64,000 nucleotides of DNA from Streptomyces rishiriensis (GTDB taxonomy: Bacteria > Actinomycetota > Actinomycetes > Streptomycetales > Streptomycetaceae), in the NCBI RefSeq assembly GCF_030815485.1, contig NZ_JAUSWV010000002.1, forward strand, positions 7,874,001 through 7,938,000. The letters are read 5' to 3'. A program made the position numbers and the translations under genes. This document shows positions 52,220 to 61,084 of this stretch, in pieces; positions within the stretch are counted from its first letter, which is position 1, and every line of letters begins with the position of its first letter. The notes beneath the pieces are model-generated. The model was not told the origin of the DNA, did not search any database, and saw only the letters and a program-made list of their open reading frames with translations.

Positions 52220-55200
52220 CTGCATCAGTCGAGAAGATCACCAGCGCGCTGCGGGAATCGGTCAAGGAGACCCGGCGGCTGCGCGCGCGCAACGACGAAC
52301 TCGAGGCTACGCTCGGCGAGCCGGTGGCGATCGTGGGGATGGCGTGCCGCCTGCCGGGGGGCGTGACCTCGCCGGAGGAGTTCTGGCGGCTGCTGGCCGA
52401 GGGCCGGGACGCGGTGTCCGGGTTCCCGGCGGACCGGGGCTGGGATCTGGCCGGACTGTTCGATCCGGACCCCGATCACCAGGGCACGTCGTACGTCCGC
52501 GAGGGCGGCTTCCTGGACGAAGTGGCGGACTTCGACGCGGAGTTCTTCGGAATCTCCCCGCGTGAGGCGCTGGCCATGGACCCCCGGCAGCGGCTGCTGC
52601 TCGAGACCTCCTGGGAGCTGTTCGAGGCCGCCGGAGTGGATCCGGCGAGCCTGAAGGGGAGCCGGACCGGGGTGTTCGTCGGTGCCGGCCCGACGGACTA
52701 TCCGCACGGCGTGGAGGGCTACGCCGTGGCCGGGACCACTCCCAGTGTCCTGACGGGCCGGGTGGCGTACGTGTTCGGCCTGGAGGGCCCGGCGGTCACG
52801 GTCGACACGGCGTGCTCGTCGTCGTTGGTGGCGCTGCACCTGGCCTGTCAGGCGCTGCGGTCGGGCGAGTGCTCGATGGCGGTGGCCGGCGGGGTCGCGG
52901 TCATGTCGAGCCCGAAGGTGTTCGTCGAGTTCAGCCGGCAGCGCGCGTTGTCGCCGGACGGGCGGTGCAAGGCGTTCTCGTCCGACGCGGACGGATTCGG
53001 CTTCGCGGAGGGCGTCGGCCTGCTGCTCGTCGAGACGCTGTCGCAGGCGCGGCGACGCGGGCACCGGATCCTCGCCGTCATCAAGGGCTCGGCGACGAAT
53101 CAGGACGGCGCGTCGAGCGGACTGACCGCGCCGAACGGGCCGTCGCAGGAGCGGGTGATCCAGGCCGCCCTGGCCCGAGCGGGCGTGACGGCGTCGGACG
53201 TGGACGTCGTGGACGCGCACGGCACCGGGACCGCGCTGGGCGATCCGATCGAGGCACAGGCGCTGCTGGCCACCTACGGGCGGCACCGGCCCGGGGACCG
53301 GCCCGTGCTCCTCGGGTCGGCGAAGTCGAACATCGGTCACACCCAGGCGGCCGCGGGCGCCGCGAGCGTGATGAAACTGGTGCTGGCGATGCGGCACGGC
53401 GTCGTGCCGGCGACGCTGCACATCGACGAGCCCAGCCCGCACGTGGACTGGTCGGCGGGCGCAGTGAAGCCCGTGGTGGAGGCGGTGCCGTGGCCCGACC
53501 ACGGGCGCCCGCGGCGGGCCGGCGTGTCCTCCTTCGGCATCAGCGGCACCAACGCCCACCTCATCCTCGAGCAGGCACCCGAGCCGGACGAAGCACCGCC
53601 CGCGGACCCGCCCGGCAATGACCCGACGGGTGAGGCCGGGACGGTGCCGTGGGTGCTGTCGGGCCGGGGTGAGCGTGGGCTGCGCGGTCAGGCCGCGCGG
53701 CTCGCGGAGTTCCTGAAGACCCGGCCCGACCTTGGTCCGCGGGACGTCGCGGGCGCGCTGGTGCGCCGTACGGCCCTGTCCCACCGGGCCGTCGTCCTCG
53801 GCGGCACCCGCAGCGAACTGCTCACCGGGCTGCACGCGCTGGCCGCGGAACGGCCCGCGCCGGGGCTGGTCCAGGGTGCGGCACGCACCCGGTCCGGCGA
53901 GGCGGTCCTGGTGTTCCCCGGGCAGGGTTCCCAGTGGCAGGGGATGGCACTCGGACTGCTGAGGACGGCCCCGGTGTTCCGCGACCGGCTCGCCGCGTGC
54001 GACCAGGCGCTGGCGCCGTTCACCGGCTGGTCGGTGCGCGACGTGCTCCGCGGTGTGTCCGGCGCCCCCGACCTGGAGCGGGTGGACGTCGTACAGCCGA
54101 CGCTGTTCGCCGTCATGGTGTCGCTGGCCGCCCTGTGGCAGCACGCGGGGATCGTGCCCGCCGCGGTGGTCGGACACTCGCAGGGCGAGATCGCGGCCGC
54201 CTGTGTGGCCGGCGGCCTGTCCCTGGAGGACGCCGCACAGGTCGTGGCACTGCGCAGCCGCGCCCTGGCCTCGCTGTCCGGGCAGGGGGCGATGGCGTCA
54301 CTGGCCCTCGGACGCGAGGCGGCCGAGGCGCGGCTGGCCCGGTGGGAGGGCCGGCTGACGATCGCCGTCGTGAACGGGCCCGGTTCGGTGGTGGTGTCGG
54401 GCGACAGCGCCGCGATGACCGAGCTGGTGGCCGAGCACCAGGACTCAGGAATCCGGGTACGCCGCCTCGCGGTCGACTACGCCTCGCACTCGCCGCACGT
54501 GGAGCGGATCCGGGACGAGTTGCTCGTGCAGCTGAAGGGCATCACCCCCGGCCCCTCGCACATCCCGTTCTACTCGGCGGTCACCGGCGGCCAGCTGGAC
54601 ACCGCCGGACTCGACGCGGACTACTGGTACCGCAACCTCCGGCAGCCGGTGCGCTTCGACGAGGTCACCCGCACCCTGCTCGACCGGGGGTACGAGTTGT
54701 TCGTGGAGGCGAGCCCGCACCCCGTACTGACCATGGGACTCGAGGAGACGATCGCCGACGCGGACGCCCGGGCGGTCGTCCTCGGCACGCTGCACCGCGA
54801 CCGCGGCGGCCCGGACGACTTCCTCGGCTCGGTCGCGCAGGCCTACGTCGACGGCGTGCCGGTCGCCTGGGAGAACATGCTCGGACGCCGAGGGCGCGAT
54901 GTCGTCCTTCCCTCGTACGCCTTCCAGCGCCGGCGTTACTGGCTGGACCCCACGGCGCCGTCCGGGGACGCCCTCGCGAAGGCGGGCCTGCGCGCCGGTG
55001 ACCACCCCATGCTCGGTGCCGCCGTGGACGTCGCCGGGCACGACGCCGTCGTCCTGTCCGGTCGCCTGTCGCCGCACACCCACGGATGGCTGGCCGATCA
55101 CATGGTCGGGGACCAGGTCGTGCTTCCCGGCACGGCGTTCGTGGAGCTGGCGCTGCGCGCCGCGACCGAGGCCGACTGCTCCGGAATCGAGGAACTGGCC

Positions 55201-58200
55201 CTGGAGGCGCCCCTGGCGGTTCCGCCTACGGGTGCCGTCCAGGTCCAGGTGGTCGCCGGCGCCCCGGACGGCTCGGGCAGACGCCCGGTGACAATGTACT
55301 CGCGCCCGGAGGATACGTCCGTCGACGGCGAATGGACCACGAACGCCGTGGGCGAGCTGACCGGCTCGCCCGTCGGTGGGGACTTCGGCGACCTCGTGAT
55401 CTGGCCGCCGACCGGCGCGGAGCCGCTGCCCACGGAACGGCTCTACGAGGAGTACGCGGAGCGCGGATACGGGTACGGACCGGCCTTCCGCGGGATACGC
55501 AGACTGTGGCGGGCCGGCGACGACATCTATGCCGAGGTCGGGCTGCCCTCCCAGCAGCGCGGTGACGCCGGGCGGTTCGGCGTCCATCCCGCTCTGCTGG
55601 ACGCGGCGGCACAGGCGGCCGGCATCCTCGTCTCCGGCGAGGACTCACCGACGGGTGACGGGATCCGGCTGCCGTTCGTGTTCAGCGACGTGACTCTGGT
55701 GGCGCCCGGCGCCACCGACCTGCGGGTCAAGGTCCGAAAACTCGGTCCCGACCGGGTGGCGCTGACGGCCGCGGACCTCGACGGACGGCCGGTGGTCTCG
55801 GTGGGAACCCTCGTCGTGCGGCCGGGCTCGTCCTGGCAGCGTCGCGCGACGACCACCGACGCGTTGCGTGACGCGCTGTTCCGTCTCTCCTGGCTGCCCG
55901 TGGCTCCCTCGGAGCAGGGGCGGACGGCGGGGCGGCAGCGGTGGGCGGTGCTCGGCGAGGACGGGACGGAGATCGCCGAACGGCTCGGCGGCTGCGGAGT
56001 GCACCGCGACCTGGCCGCTCTCCGCGCGGCGATCGCCGCGGGAACGCCCGTACCCGACCTGGTGGTGTGGAGCGTTCCCGGACCCGCGGGCGGCCGCGGC
56101 GCCGCCGAGTTGGCCGCACGCGTGCGCACCGTCACCGCGGCTGCGCTCCGCATGGTGCAGGAGTGGTCGGCGGACGACGGCCTCGGCGCCGCGCGTCTGC
56201 TGATCAGGACCCAGGGCGCGGTCGCCGCGCAGGACGGGGACGACACCGCGAATCTGGCCTCCGCCGCCGTGTGGGGGCTGGTCCGCACGGCGCAGACGGA
56301 ACATCCGGACCGGTTCGTCCTGGTGGACGACGGCACCGGCCCGGACGACGCCAGCCCGGGGGACGTCTGGGCGGCGGCAGCGGCCTGCGGGGAACCCCAG
56401 CTCGCCGTCCGTTCCGGCGAGCTGCTGGCGCCGCGGCTGGCCCGGGCCGGGGCCGGCGAAACCCTGATGCCGCCCGCCGGCGCGACCACCTGGCGCCTGG
56501 AGTGCGCCGGCACCGGGACTCTGGAGGAACTGACGCTGGCGGAACGCGCGCCGGTGACCGGCCCGCCCGGCCCGCGCGAGGTCCGGGTGGCCGTGCGCGC
56601 CGCCGGGCTCAACTTCCACGACGTGGTCGTCGCGCTGGGGCTGCTCCCGGGTGAGACGGAGCTGGGCGGCGAAGGCGCGGGAACGGTGCTGGCCGTCGGC
56701 AGCGACGTACCCGACCTGGCCCCCGGGGACCGCGTGCTGGGTCTGCTGACCAGCGCCTTCGGCCCGGTCGCGGTGACCGACCACCGGCTGCTCGCCAGGA
56801 TTCCCGACGCATGGTCGTACGAGGAGGCCGCGTCGGTGTCGGTCGCCTTCCTCACCGCGTACTACGGGCTGTTCGACCTGGCCGGGCTGCGCGCCGGGGA
56901 GAGGGTGCTCGTGCACGCGGGTGCCGGCGGGGTCGGCACGGCGGCGATCCAGCTGGCCGGGCAGCGCGGCGCGCAGGTGTTCGCGACCGCCAGCCGGGGC
57001 AAGTGGCCGGTGCTGAAGGCCGCCGGACTGGACGACGCGCACATCGCGTCGAGCCGCACGCTCGAGTTCGAAGGGCACTTCGCCGAGGCGACCGCCGGAC
57101 AGGGCGTCGACGTCGTGCTCAACTCGCTGGCCGGGGAGTTCGTCGACGCCTCGCTGCGTCTGCTGCGGCCCGGCGGACGTTTCGTCGAGATGGGGAAGAC
57201 GGACGTCCGCGACCGCGACGGCGTCTGCGGCAGCCACCCCGGAACCAGCTACCGGGCGTTCGACCTGACCGAGGCGGGACCGGACCGCATCAAGGAGATG
57301 CTGGACGACATCATGAGCCTGTTCCGGGCCGGCTCGCTGGAGTTGCCGCCGCTGACCACCTGGGACGTCCGCCGGGCGATACCGGCGTTCCGGTTCATGA
57401 GCCGGGCCCGGCACGTCGGCAAGATCGTGCTCACCCTCCCGCGGACACCGGACCCCGAGGGGACCGTGCTCGTCACCGGCGGCACCGGGACGCTGGGCCG
57501 TCTCGTGGCGCGCCGGCTGGCCGAGCGGGGGGCCAGGCACCTCGTTCTGGTGAGCCGCCGCGGTCCCGGGGCGTCCGACGCGGAGACGATCCGCGCCGAA
57601 CTGACCGAGCTGGGCGCCCGGGTGGAGATCGTCGCCTGTGATGTCGCCGAACGGGCGGACCTCGCCCGGGTACTGGCCGCGATTCCGGCCGGTCACCCGC
57701 TGACCTCGGTGGTGCACGCCGCAGGTGTCCTCGACGACGGGATCCTGCCCTCGATCACCCCGGACAAGATCGACGCAGTCATGCGGCCCAAGGCCGACGC
57801 GGCACTGCACCTGCACGAGCTCACCGCGCAGTCCGACCTCGCTGAGTTCGTGATGTTCTCCTCGGGCGCCGGACTGACCGGCGCTCCGGGACAGGGCAAC
57901 TACGCGGCCGCCAACGTCTTCCTGGACGCGCTCGCCGGTCACCGCAGGGCCATGGGCCTGCCCGCGACGTCGATAGCGTGGGGCCTGTGGGCGGAGACCA
58001 GCGAGTTGACCGCCGGCATCACCAGCTCCCACCGGGCCCGCATCGACGGGTACTTCACCCCGCTGCCCACCGAGCAGGCGCTGACGCTCTTCGACGCCGC
58101 GCGGTTGTCCGCCGAACCCGTGCTGCTGGCGTCCGCCATCCGGGTGGGCCGGCTCCGCACGCTCGCCCGGGACGGTTCGCTTCCGGCGATCTGGCGTGGA

Positions 58201-58782
58201 CTGATCAACACGCCGGTGCGGCCCCGGGACGCGGGGGCCGACCCCGCTGCCGGTCTGACGAGGCAGCTGGCCGCGCTGACCGAGACCGAGCAGAGAAAGT
58301 TCCTGTTGCATCTGGTGCGGTCGCACGCCGCCGTCGCGCTGGGGGCGGGGGACGCGGAGGCCCTGGCCCCGGACACTCCGTTCCGCGATCTCGGCTTCGA
58401 CTCCCTCACCGCCGTCGACGTCCGCAACAGACTGACCGCGGCGACCGGTTGCCGCTTCCCGGCGACCCTGGTCTTCGACCACCCCACTCCGGCCGAACTC
58501 GCCGGCTATCTGCGCACCCGGCTCACCGCCGAGGCGGCGCCGCCCTCCCCCCCGGTGCTCGACGACATAGAGAGCCTCGAACAGGCGCTGCTGCGGAGCC
58601 GGCCGGAGGAGGAACTGCGGGACAGGATCACCAGACGTCTGCGGACGCTGCTGAGCCGATGGGACGACGCCCACCAGGAGACCGTGACGCCGTCCGGCGA
58701 CGCGACGGAGGTCGAGCTCGATTCGGCCACGGACGACGAGCTCTTCGCGCTCATCGACGGAAACCTCCCCGACGCCACGTGA
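52216..58782 (+). CDS. type I polyketide synthase, one module (KS-AT-DH-ER-KR-ACP), no thioesterase
   Basis: A 2,188-residue single-module PKS. An N-terminal docking coiled coil (residues 1-33, VEKITSALRESVKETRRLRA) precedes KS (37-455, C200), AT (562-850, S655, YASH suggests methylmalonyl), DH (HxxxGxxxxP with H962), ER (about 1430-1740, with HAGAGGVGTAAIQLA), KR (LDD in AAGVLDDGILPS, Y1896) and ACP (S2063). All active-site residues seem present, so full reduction is expected. The last 70 residues have two helical stretches (IESLEQALLRSRPEEELRDR and the end DDELFALIDGNL), a C-terminal docking region, so the chain should pass to another PKS encoded elsewhere. ATG 52216 overlaps the previous stop (ATGA). 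Confidence 0.95.
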   Translation: MTASVEKITSALRESVKETRRLRARNDELEATLGEPVAIVGMACRLPGGVTSPEEFWRLLAEGRDAVSGFPADRGWDLAGLFDPDPDHQGTSYVREGGFLDEVADFDAEFFGISPREALAMDPRQRLLLETSWELFEAAGVDPASLKGSRTGVFVGAGPTDYPHGVEGYAVAGTTPSVLTGRVAYVFGLEGPAVTVDTACSSSLVALHLACQALRSGECSMAVAGGVAVMSSPKVFVEFSRQRALSPDGRCKAFSSDADGFGFAEGVGLLLVETLSQARRRGHRILAVIKGSATNQDGASSGLTAPNGPSQERVIQAALARAGVTASDVDVVDAHGTGTALGDPIEAQALLATYGRHRPGDRPVLLGSAKSNIGHTQAAAGAASVMKLVLAMRHGVVPATLHIDEPSPHVDWSAGAVKPVVEAVPWPDHGRPRRAGVSSFGISGTNAHLILEQAPEPDEAPPADPPGNDPTGEAGTVPWVLSGRGERGLRGQAARLAEFLKTRPDLGPRDVAGALVRRTALSHRAVVLGGTRSELLTGLHALAAERPAPGLVQGAARTRSGEAVLVFPGQGSQWQGMALGLLRTAPVFRDRLAACDQALAPFTGWSVRDVLRGVSGAPDLERVDVVQPTLFAVMVSLAALWQHAGIVPAAVVGHSQGEIAAACVAGGLSLEDAAQVVALRSRALASLSGQGAMASLALGREAAEARLARWEGRLTIAVVNGPGSVVVSGDSAAMTELVAEHQDSGIRVRRLAVDYASHSPHVERIRDELLVQLKGITPGPSHIPFYSAVTGGQLDTAGLDADYWYRNLRQPVRFDEVTRTLLDRGYELFVEASPHPVLTMGLEETIADADARAVVLGTLHRDRGGPDDFLGSVAQAYVDGVPVAWENMLGRRGRDVVLPSYAFQRRRYWLDPTAPSGDALAKAGLRAGDHPMLGAAVDVAGHDAVVLSGRLSPHTHGWLADHMVGDQVVLPGTAFVELALRAATEADCSGIEELALEAPLAVPPTGAVQVQVVAGAPDGSGRRPVTMYSRPEDTSVDGEWTTNAVGELTGSPVGGDFGDLVIWPPTGAEPLPTERLYEEYAERGYGYGPAFRGIRRLWRAGDDIYAEVGLPSQQRGDAGRFGVHPALLDAAAQAAGILVSGEDSPTGDGIRLPFVFSDVTLVAPGATDLRVKVRKLGPDRVALTAADLDGRPVVSVGTLVVRPGSSWQRRATTTDALRDALFRLSWLPVAPSEQGRTAGRQRWAVLGEDGTEIAERLGGCGVHRDLAALRAAIAAGTPVPDLVVWSVPGPAGGRGAAELAARVRTVTAAALRMVQEWSADDGLGAARLLIRTQGAVAAQDGDDTANLASAAVWGLVRTAQTEHPDRFVLVDDGTGPDDASPGDVWAAAAACGEPQLAVRSGELLAPRLARAGAGETLMPPAGATTWRLECAGTGTLEELTLAERAPVTGPPGPREVRVAVRAAGLNFHDVVVALGLLPGETELGGEGAGTVLAVGSDVPDLAPGDRVLGLLTSAFGPVAVTDHRLLARIPDAWSYEEAASVSVAFLTAYYGLFDLAGLRAGERVLVHAGAGGVGTAAIQLAGQRGAQVFATASRGKWPVLKAAGLDDAHIASSRTLEFEGHFAEATAGQGVDVVLNSLAGEFVDASLRLLRPGGRFVEMGKTDVRDRDGVCGSHPGTSYRAFDLTEAGPDRIKEMLDDIMSLFRAGSLELPPLTTWDVRRAIPAFRFMSRARHVGKIVLTLPRTPDPEGTVLVTGGTGTLGRLVARRLAERGARHLVLVSRRGPGASDAETIRAELTELGARVEIVACDVAERADLARVLAAIPAGHPLTSVVHAAGVLDDGILPSITPDKIDAVMRPKADAALHLHELTAQSDLAEFVMFSSGAGLTGAPGQGNYAAANVFLDALAGHRRAMGLPATSIAWGLWAETSELTAGITSSHRARIDGYFTPLPTEQALTLFDAARLSAEPVLLASAIRVGRLRTLARDGSLPAIWRGLINTPVRPRDAGADPAAGLTRQLAALTETEQRKFLLHLVRSHAAVALGAGDAEALAPDTPFRDLGFDSLTAVDVRNRLTAATGCRFPATLVFDHPTPAELAGYLRTRLTAEAAPPSPPVLDDIESLEQALLRSRPEEELRDRITRRLRTLLSRWDDAHQETVTPSGDATEVELDSATDDELFALIDGNLPDAT

Positions 58783-58842
58783 CCGGTGCGGTGTGTCCAT
58801 TCCGGATCGGTGATCGTCCGTGCTTCGAATCAGCGGCCGGAT

Positions 58843-58883
58843 AGGGGTTGCCGACCGCTGGATAGGGGTTGTTGGTAGGGGTG
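58843..58883 (+). promoter_or_regulatory. three TAGGGGT heptamers upstream of the iron halogenase operon
   Basis: TAGGGGT occurs at 58843-58849, 58864-58870 and 58877-58883, all in the direction of the halogenase gene at 59027. The spacing (21, then 13) is less regular than the 11-bp pairs near 31-32 kb, but the heptamer is identical. An A/T-rich patch with TTTTTTT and TTAAATTT follows at about 58899-58925 and could be the promoter. Confidence 0.5.
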
Positions 58884-59026
58884 AGCCGCCGGTAGCTTTT
58901 TTTCTCGGTTCTTCGTCTTAAATTTCCGGCGTTTCGGCCACCCAGCCACCGGTGACGGCCGCCGGTATCCACCCTTCCGCCGCTCCGGGTGACATCTCCG
59001 GGCGCGCATGGGATCAAGGAGAAATC

Positions 59027-59974
59027 ATGGCTCGTACGAAAACGTTCGCACTGAGCGCCGAAGAGCTGGAGCAATTCGCTCGTGATGGCTACATCGGTCC
59101 TTTCGACCTCTACACCGAAGAGGAGATGGAAGGGAATCTCAGGGCGATCAGGCCGAAGCTGCTCAGGACCAAGACGTCCATATACAGCGAGGGTCGGACG
59201 GAATCCGGAAACACGAATCTGGCGGCCAGTTACGACCGTCATCTCGACGTCGACTTCCTCGCCGAACACATCGCCAGGCCGGAGATCGTGGACCGGGTGT
59301 CGAGCATCCTCGGGCCCGACACGCTCTGCTGGCGCACCGAGCTGTTCCCGAAGTACCCGGGTGACGAGGGGACCGACTGGCACCAGGCGGACAACTTCTC
59401 CAGCGTCGACGGCTCCAAGCACCCGCACATCGTGTGGCCCGAGGACGCCGAGTTCGGCGGCACTGTGACCGCCTGGACCGCCTTCACGGAGGCGTCGGTC
59501 GAGAACGGCTGTCTCCAGTTCATCCCGGGCACTCACACGTCGATGAATTACGACGAGTCGAAGATCATGGAATACAACCCGGACATCATCAACCAGCTGG
59601 ACAAGGACGGCGTCAAGCGCGGGCTGTTCGGCTACGACTACCGGCAGCTGCAGAAGGACCCGGACTGGAGCCCCGACGAGTCCAGGGCCGTTTCCCAGGT
59701 CATGCGTCAAGGGCAGTTCATTCTCTTCTGGTCGACGCTGATGCACGCGTCCCACCCGCACAGCGGCGAAACCGACCAGATGCGGCTCGGCTTCGCCTCT
59801 CGTTATCTGCCGACGCAGGTCCGGGTCTACCCCTACTCCGACGAGCTCCAGGAATTCGGAGCGCGCGCGAGCCTCGAGAAGTACGGCTGTGTACTGGTGT
59901 CCGGCGAGGACCGGCACGGCCACAACCGCTTTGCTGAGACCACCGTCAACGGATTCCGTTTCCCGGTCCGCTAG
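59027..59974 (+). CDS. SyrB2-type non-heme iron/2-oxoglutarate-dependent halogenase
   Basis: A 315-residue enzyme very close in length and sequence pattern to SyrB2, CytC3 and BarB, which chlorinate unactivated carbons of carrier-bound amino acids. The diagnostic change from the hydroxylase HxD to HxA is seen as H119-Q-A121 (GTDWHQADNFSS), where alanine leaves room for chloride on iron; the second iron ligand is H240 in STLMHASHPHSG. WTAFTEASVENGCLQFIPG and FASRYLPTQVRVYP are family segments. ATG 59027 has AAGGAG six bases upstream. The next gene, 11 bases on, is a carrier protein. It should chlorinate an aliphatic side chain; whether once, repeatedly, or on the way to a cyclopropane cannot be told from sequence. 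Confidence 0.9.
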   Translation: MARTKTFALSAEELEQFARDGYIGPFDLYTEEEMEGNLRAIRPKLLRTKTSIYSEGRTESGNTNLAASYDRHLDVDFLAEHIARPEIVDRVSSILGPDTLCWRTELFPKYPGDEGTDWHQADNFSSVDGSKHPHIVWPEDAEFGGTVTAWTAFTEASVENGCLQFIPGTHTSMNYDESKIMEYNPDIINQLDKDGVKRGLFGYDYRQLQKDPDWSPDESRAVSQVMRQGQFILFWSTLMHASHPHSGETDQMRLGFASRYLPTQVRVYPYSDELQEFGARASLEKYGCVLVSGEDRHGHNRFAETTVNGFRFPVR

Positions 59975-59985
59975 GAGAATGACAC

Positions 59986-60261
59986 GTGAGCGAGACGAAC
60001 AACCACATGGAGCCGGACAAACTGCTGGCGTGGGTGGTCGACGCATGCAAGCAGCTCGGCCTGCGGGTGACGGGCGGTGAGGACGACTTCTTCGAAGCCG
60101 GCGGGACGTCGCTCACCGCGGTGAAGCTCATCGAGCGGGCGGAACGTGAGTTCGGCGACGACTCGCTCCCCCCGGACGAACTGTTCACCGAGAGCCGGAT
60201 CGCGGAGATCGTGGCCAGCCTCCAGCGCAACACCAAGCCCGCCGACGCGGTGGCGGACTAG
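59986..60261 (+). CDS. discrete peptidyl carrier protein
   Basis: A 91-residue carrier protein with attachment serine S42 in FFEAGGTSLTAVKLIERAER, the normal peptidyl-carrier motif. GTG 59986 has AGGAG seven to eight bases upstream. It sits between the iron halogenase and a thioesterase, followed by an adenylation enzyme, an arrangement close to barbamide BarA (free carrier), BarB (halogenase), BarC (thioesterase) and BarD (adenylation). It should carry the amino acid during chlorination. Confidence 0.9.
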   Translation: MSETNNHMEPDKLLAWVVDACKQLGLRVTGGEDDFFEAGGTSLTAVKLIERAEREFGDDSLPPDELFTESRIAEIVASLQRNTKPADAVAD

Positions 60262-60271
60262 CAGGCTCACG

Positions 60272-61084
60272 GTGGCGGCACCGGACGACAAGTGGGTGAT
60301 GACCCTCAAGGCGGCGGTGGCGGAGCCGGCGGGCACGCTGTTCTGCTTCCCCTACGCCGGCGGCAGCCCCGAGACGTTCCGTGCCTGGCGCGGCGGGATC
60401 GCGGACGACGTCGAGCTGTTGTGCGTGATACTGCCGGGCCGGGGACGCCGTCTCAAGGAAGCACGCTACGACCGGTGGCAGCCCCTGGTGGACGATGTCT
60501 TCGAGGCGCTGTCGCCGTATCTGAACCGTCGGCACGCCTTCTACGGGCACAGCTTCGGCGGGCGGCTGGCATACGAGCTGTCTCGGCTGGCCTCGGCCGA
60601 GTACCCGGGAACGACGCAACGGCTGTTCGTCTCCGGCTGCCGGAGTCCGGACACACCGCAGAGGCGCCCGTACATGCACGAGATGACCGAGAGCGACTTC
60701 CGCGACGCGGTGGCGAGGATGGGCGGCACGCCGGCGGAGGTCTTCGAGCAGGAGAGGCTGCTGCGTCTCGTCCTGCCGACGGTGCGCAGCGAGATCCGGC
60801 TCGCCGAGATCTGGGACGACCTCCACACGTCCGCACTGGACGTTCCCATCACCGCCCTCTACAGCCCGGACGACCCGATCGACGGCCTGTGCACCATGCG
60901 GGGCTGGCAGAACTTCACCAAGCGGCACTGCGAGCTGATCGAAGTTCCGGGCGGGCATTTCTTCGTGGACAGCCACCCGGAGTACGTCACGCGAATCGTC
61001 AACACACGTATGGGGAATGCGAATGGATGCGATCGCCCTCTCGGAAGCGGCTCTGTCCGTTCACCAGAAGATCAACAGGACTGA
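60272..61084 (+). CDS. type II thioesterase/acyl-carrier hydrolase of the halogenation set
   Basis: A 270-residue alpha/beta hydrolase of the type II thioesterase family: TLFCFPYAGGSPETFRAW, nucleophile elbow FYGHSFGGRLAYELS (S94), acid Asp in LYSPDDPIDG and His in VPGGHFFVDSHPEY. Start GTG 60272 is 11 bases after the carrier stop; GTG 60296 or ATG 60299 are alternatives. Its last 68 bases overlap the adenylation gene, and the extra tail (after VTRIVNTRMG) is probably without function. In SyrC- and BarC-type systems such an enzyme releases or transfers the chlorinated aminoacyl group, so this one may do that or only proofread. Confidence 0.82.
   Translation: MAAPDDKWVMTLKAAVAEPAGTLFCFPYAGGSPETFRAWRGGIADDVELLCVILPGRGRRLKEARYDRWQPLVDDVFEALSPYLNRRHAFYGHSFGGRLAYELSRLASAEYPGTTQRLFVSGCRSPDTPQRRPYMHEMTESDFRDAVARMGGTPAEVFEQERLLRLVLPTVRSEIRLAEIWDDLHTSALDVPITALYSPDDPIDGLCTMRGWQNFTKRHCELIEVPGGHFFVDSHPEYVTRIVNTRMGNANGCDRPLGSGSVRSPEDQQD

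Noticed and set aside
58889..58910. T-rich run after PKS2 as an intrinsic terminator
   Set aside because: No stable stem directly precedes the T run, and it lies among activator-like heptamers just before the halogenase gene, so a promoter element is more likely.
59027..59974. Phytanoyl-CoA dioxygenase-type hydroxylase
   Set aside because: The fold is the same, but the iron-binding carboxylate is replaced by alanine (HQA), which marks halogenases and would disable a hydroxylase.
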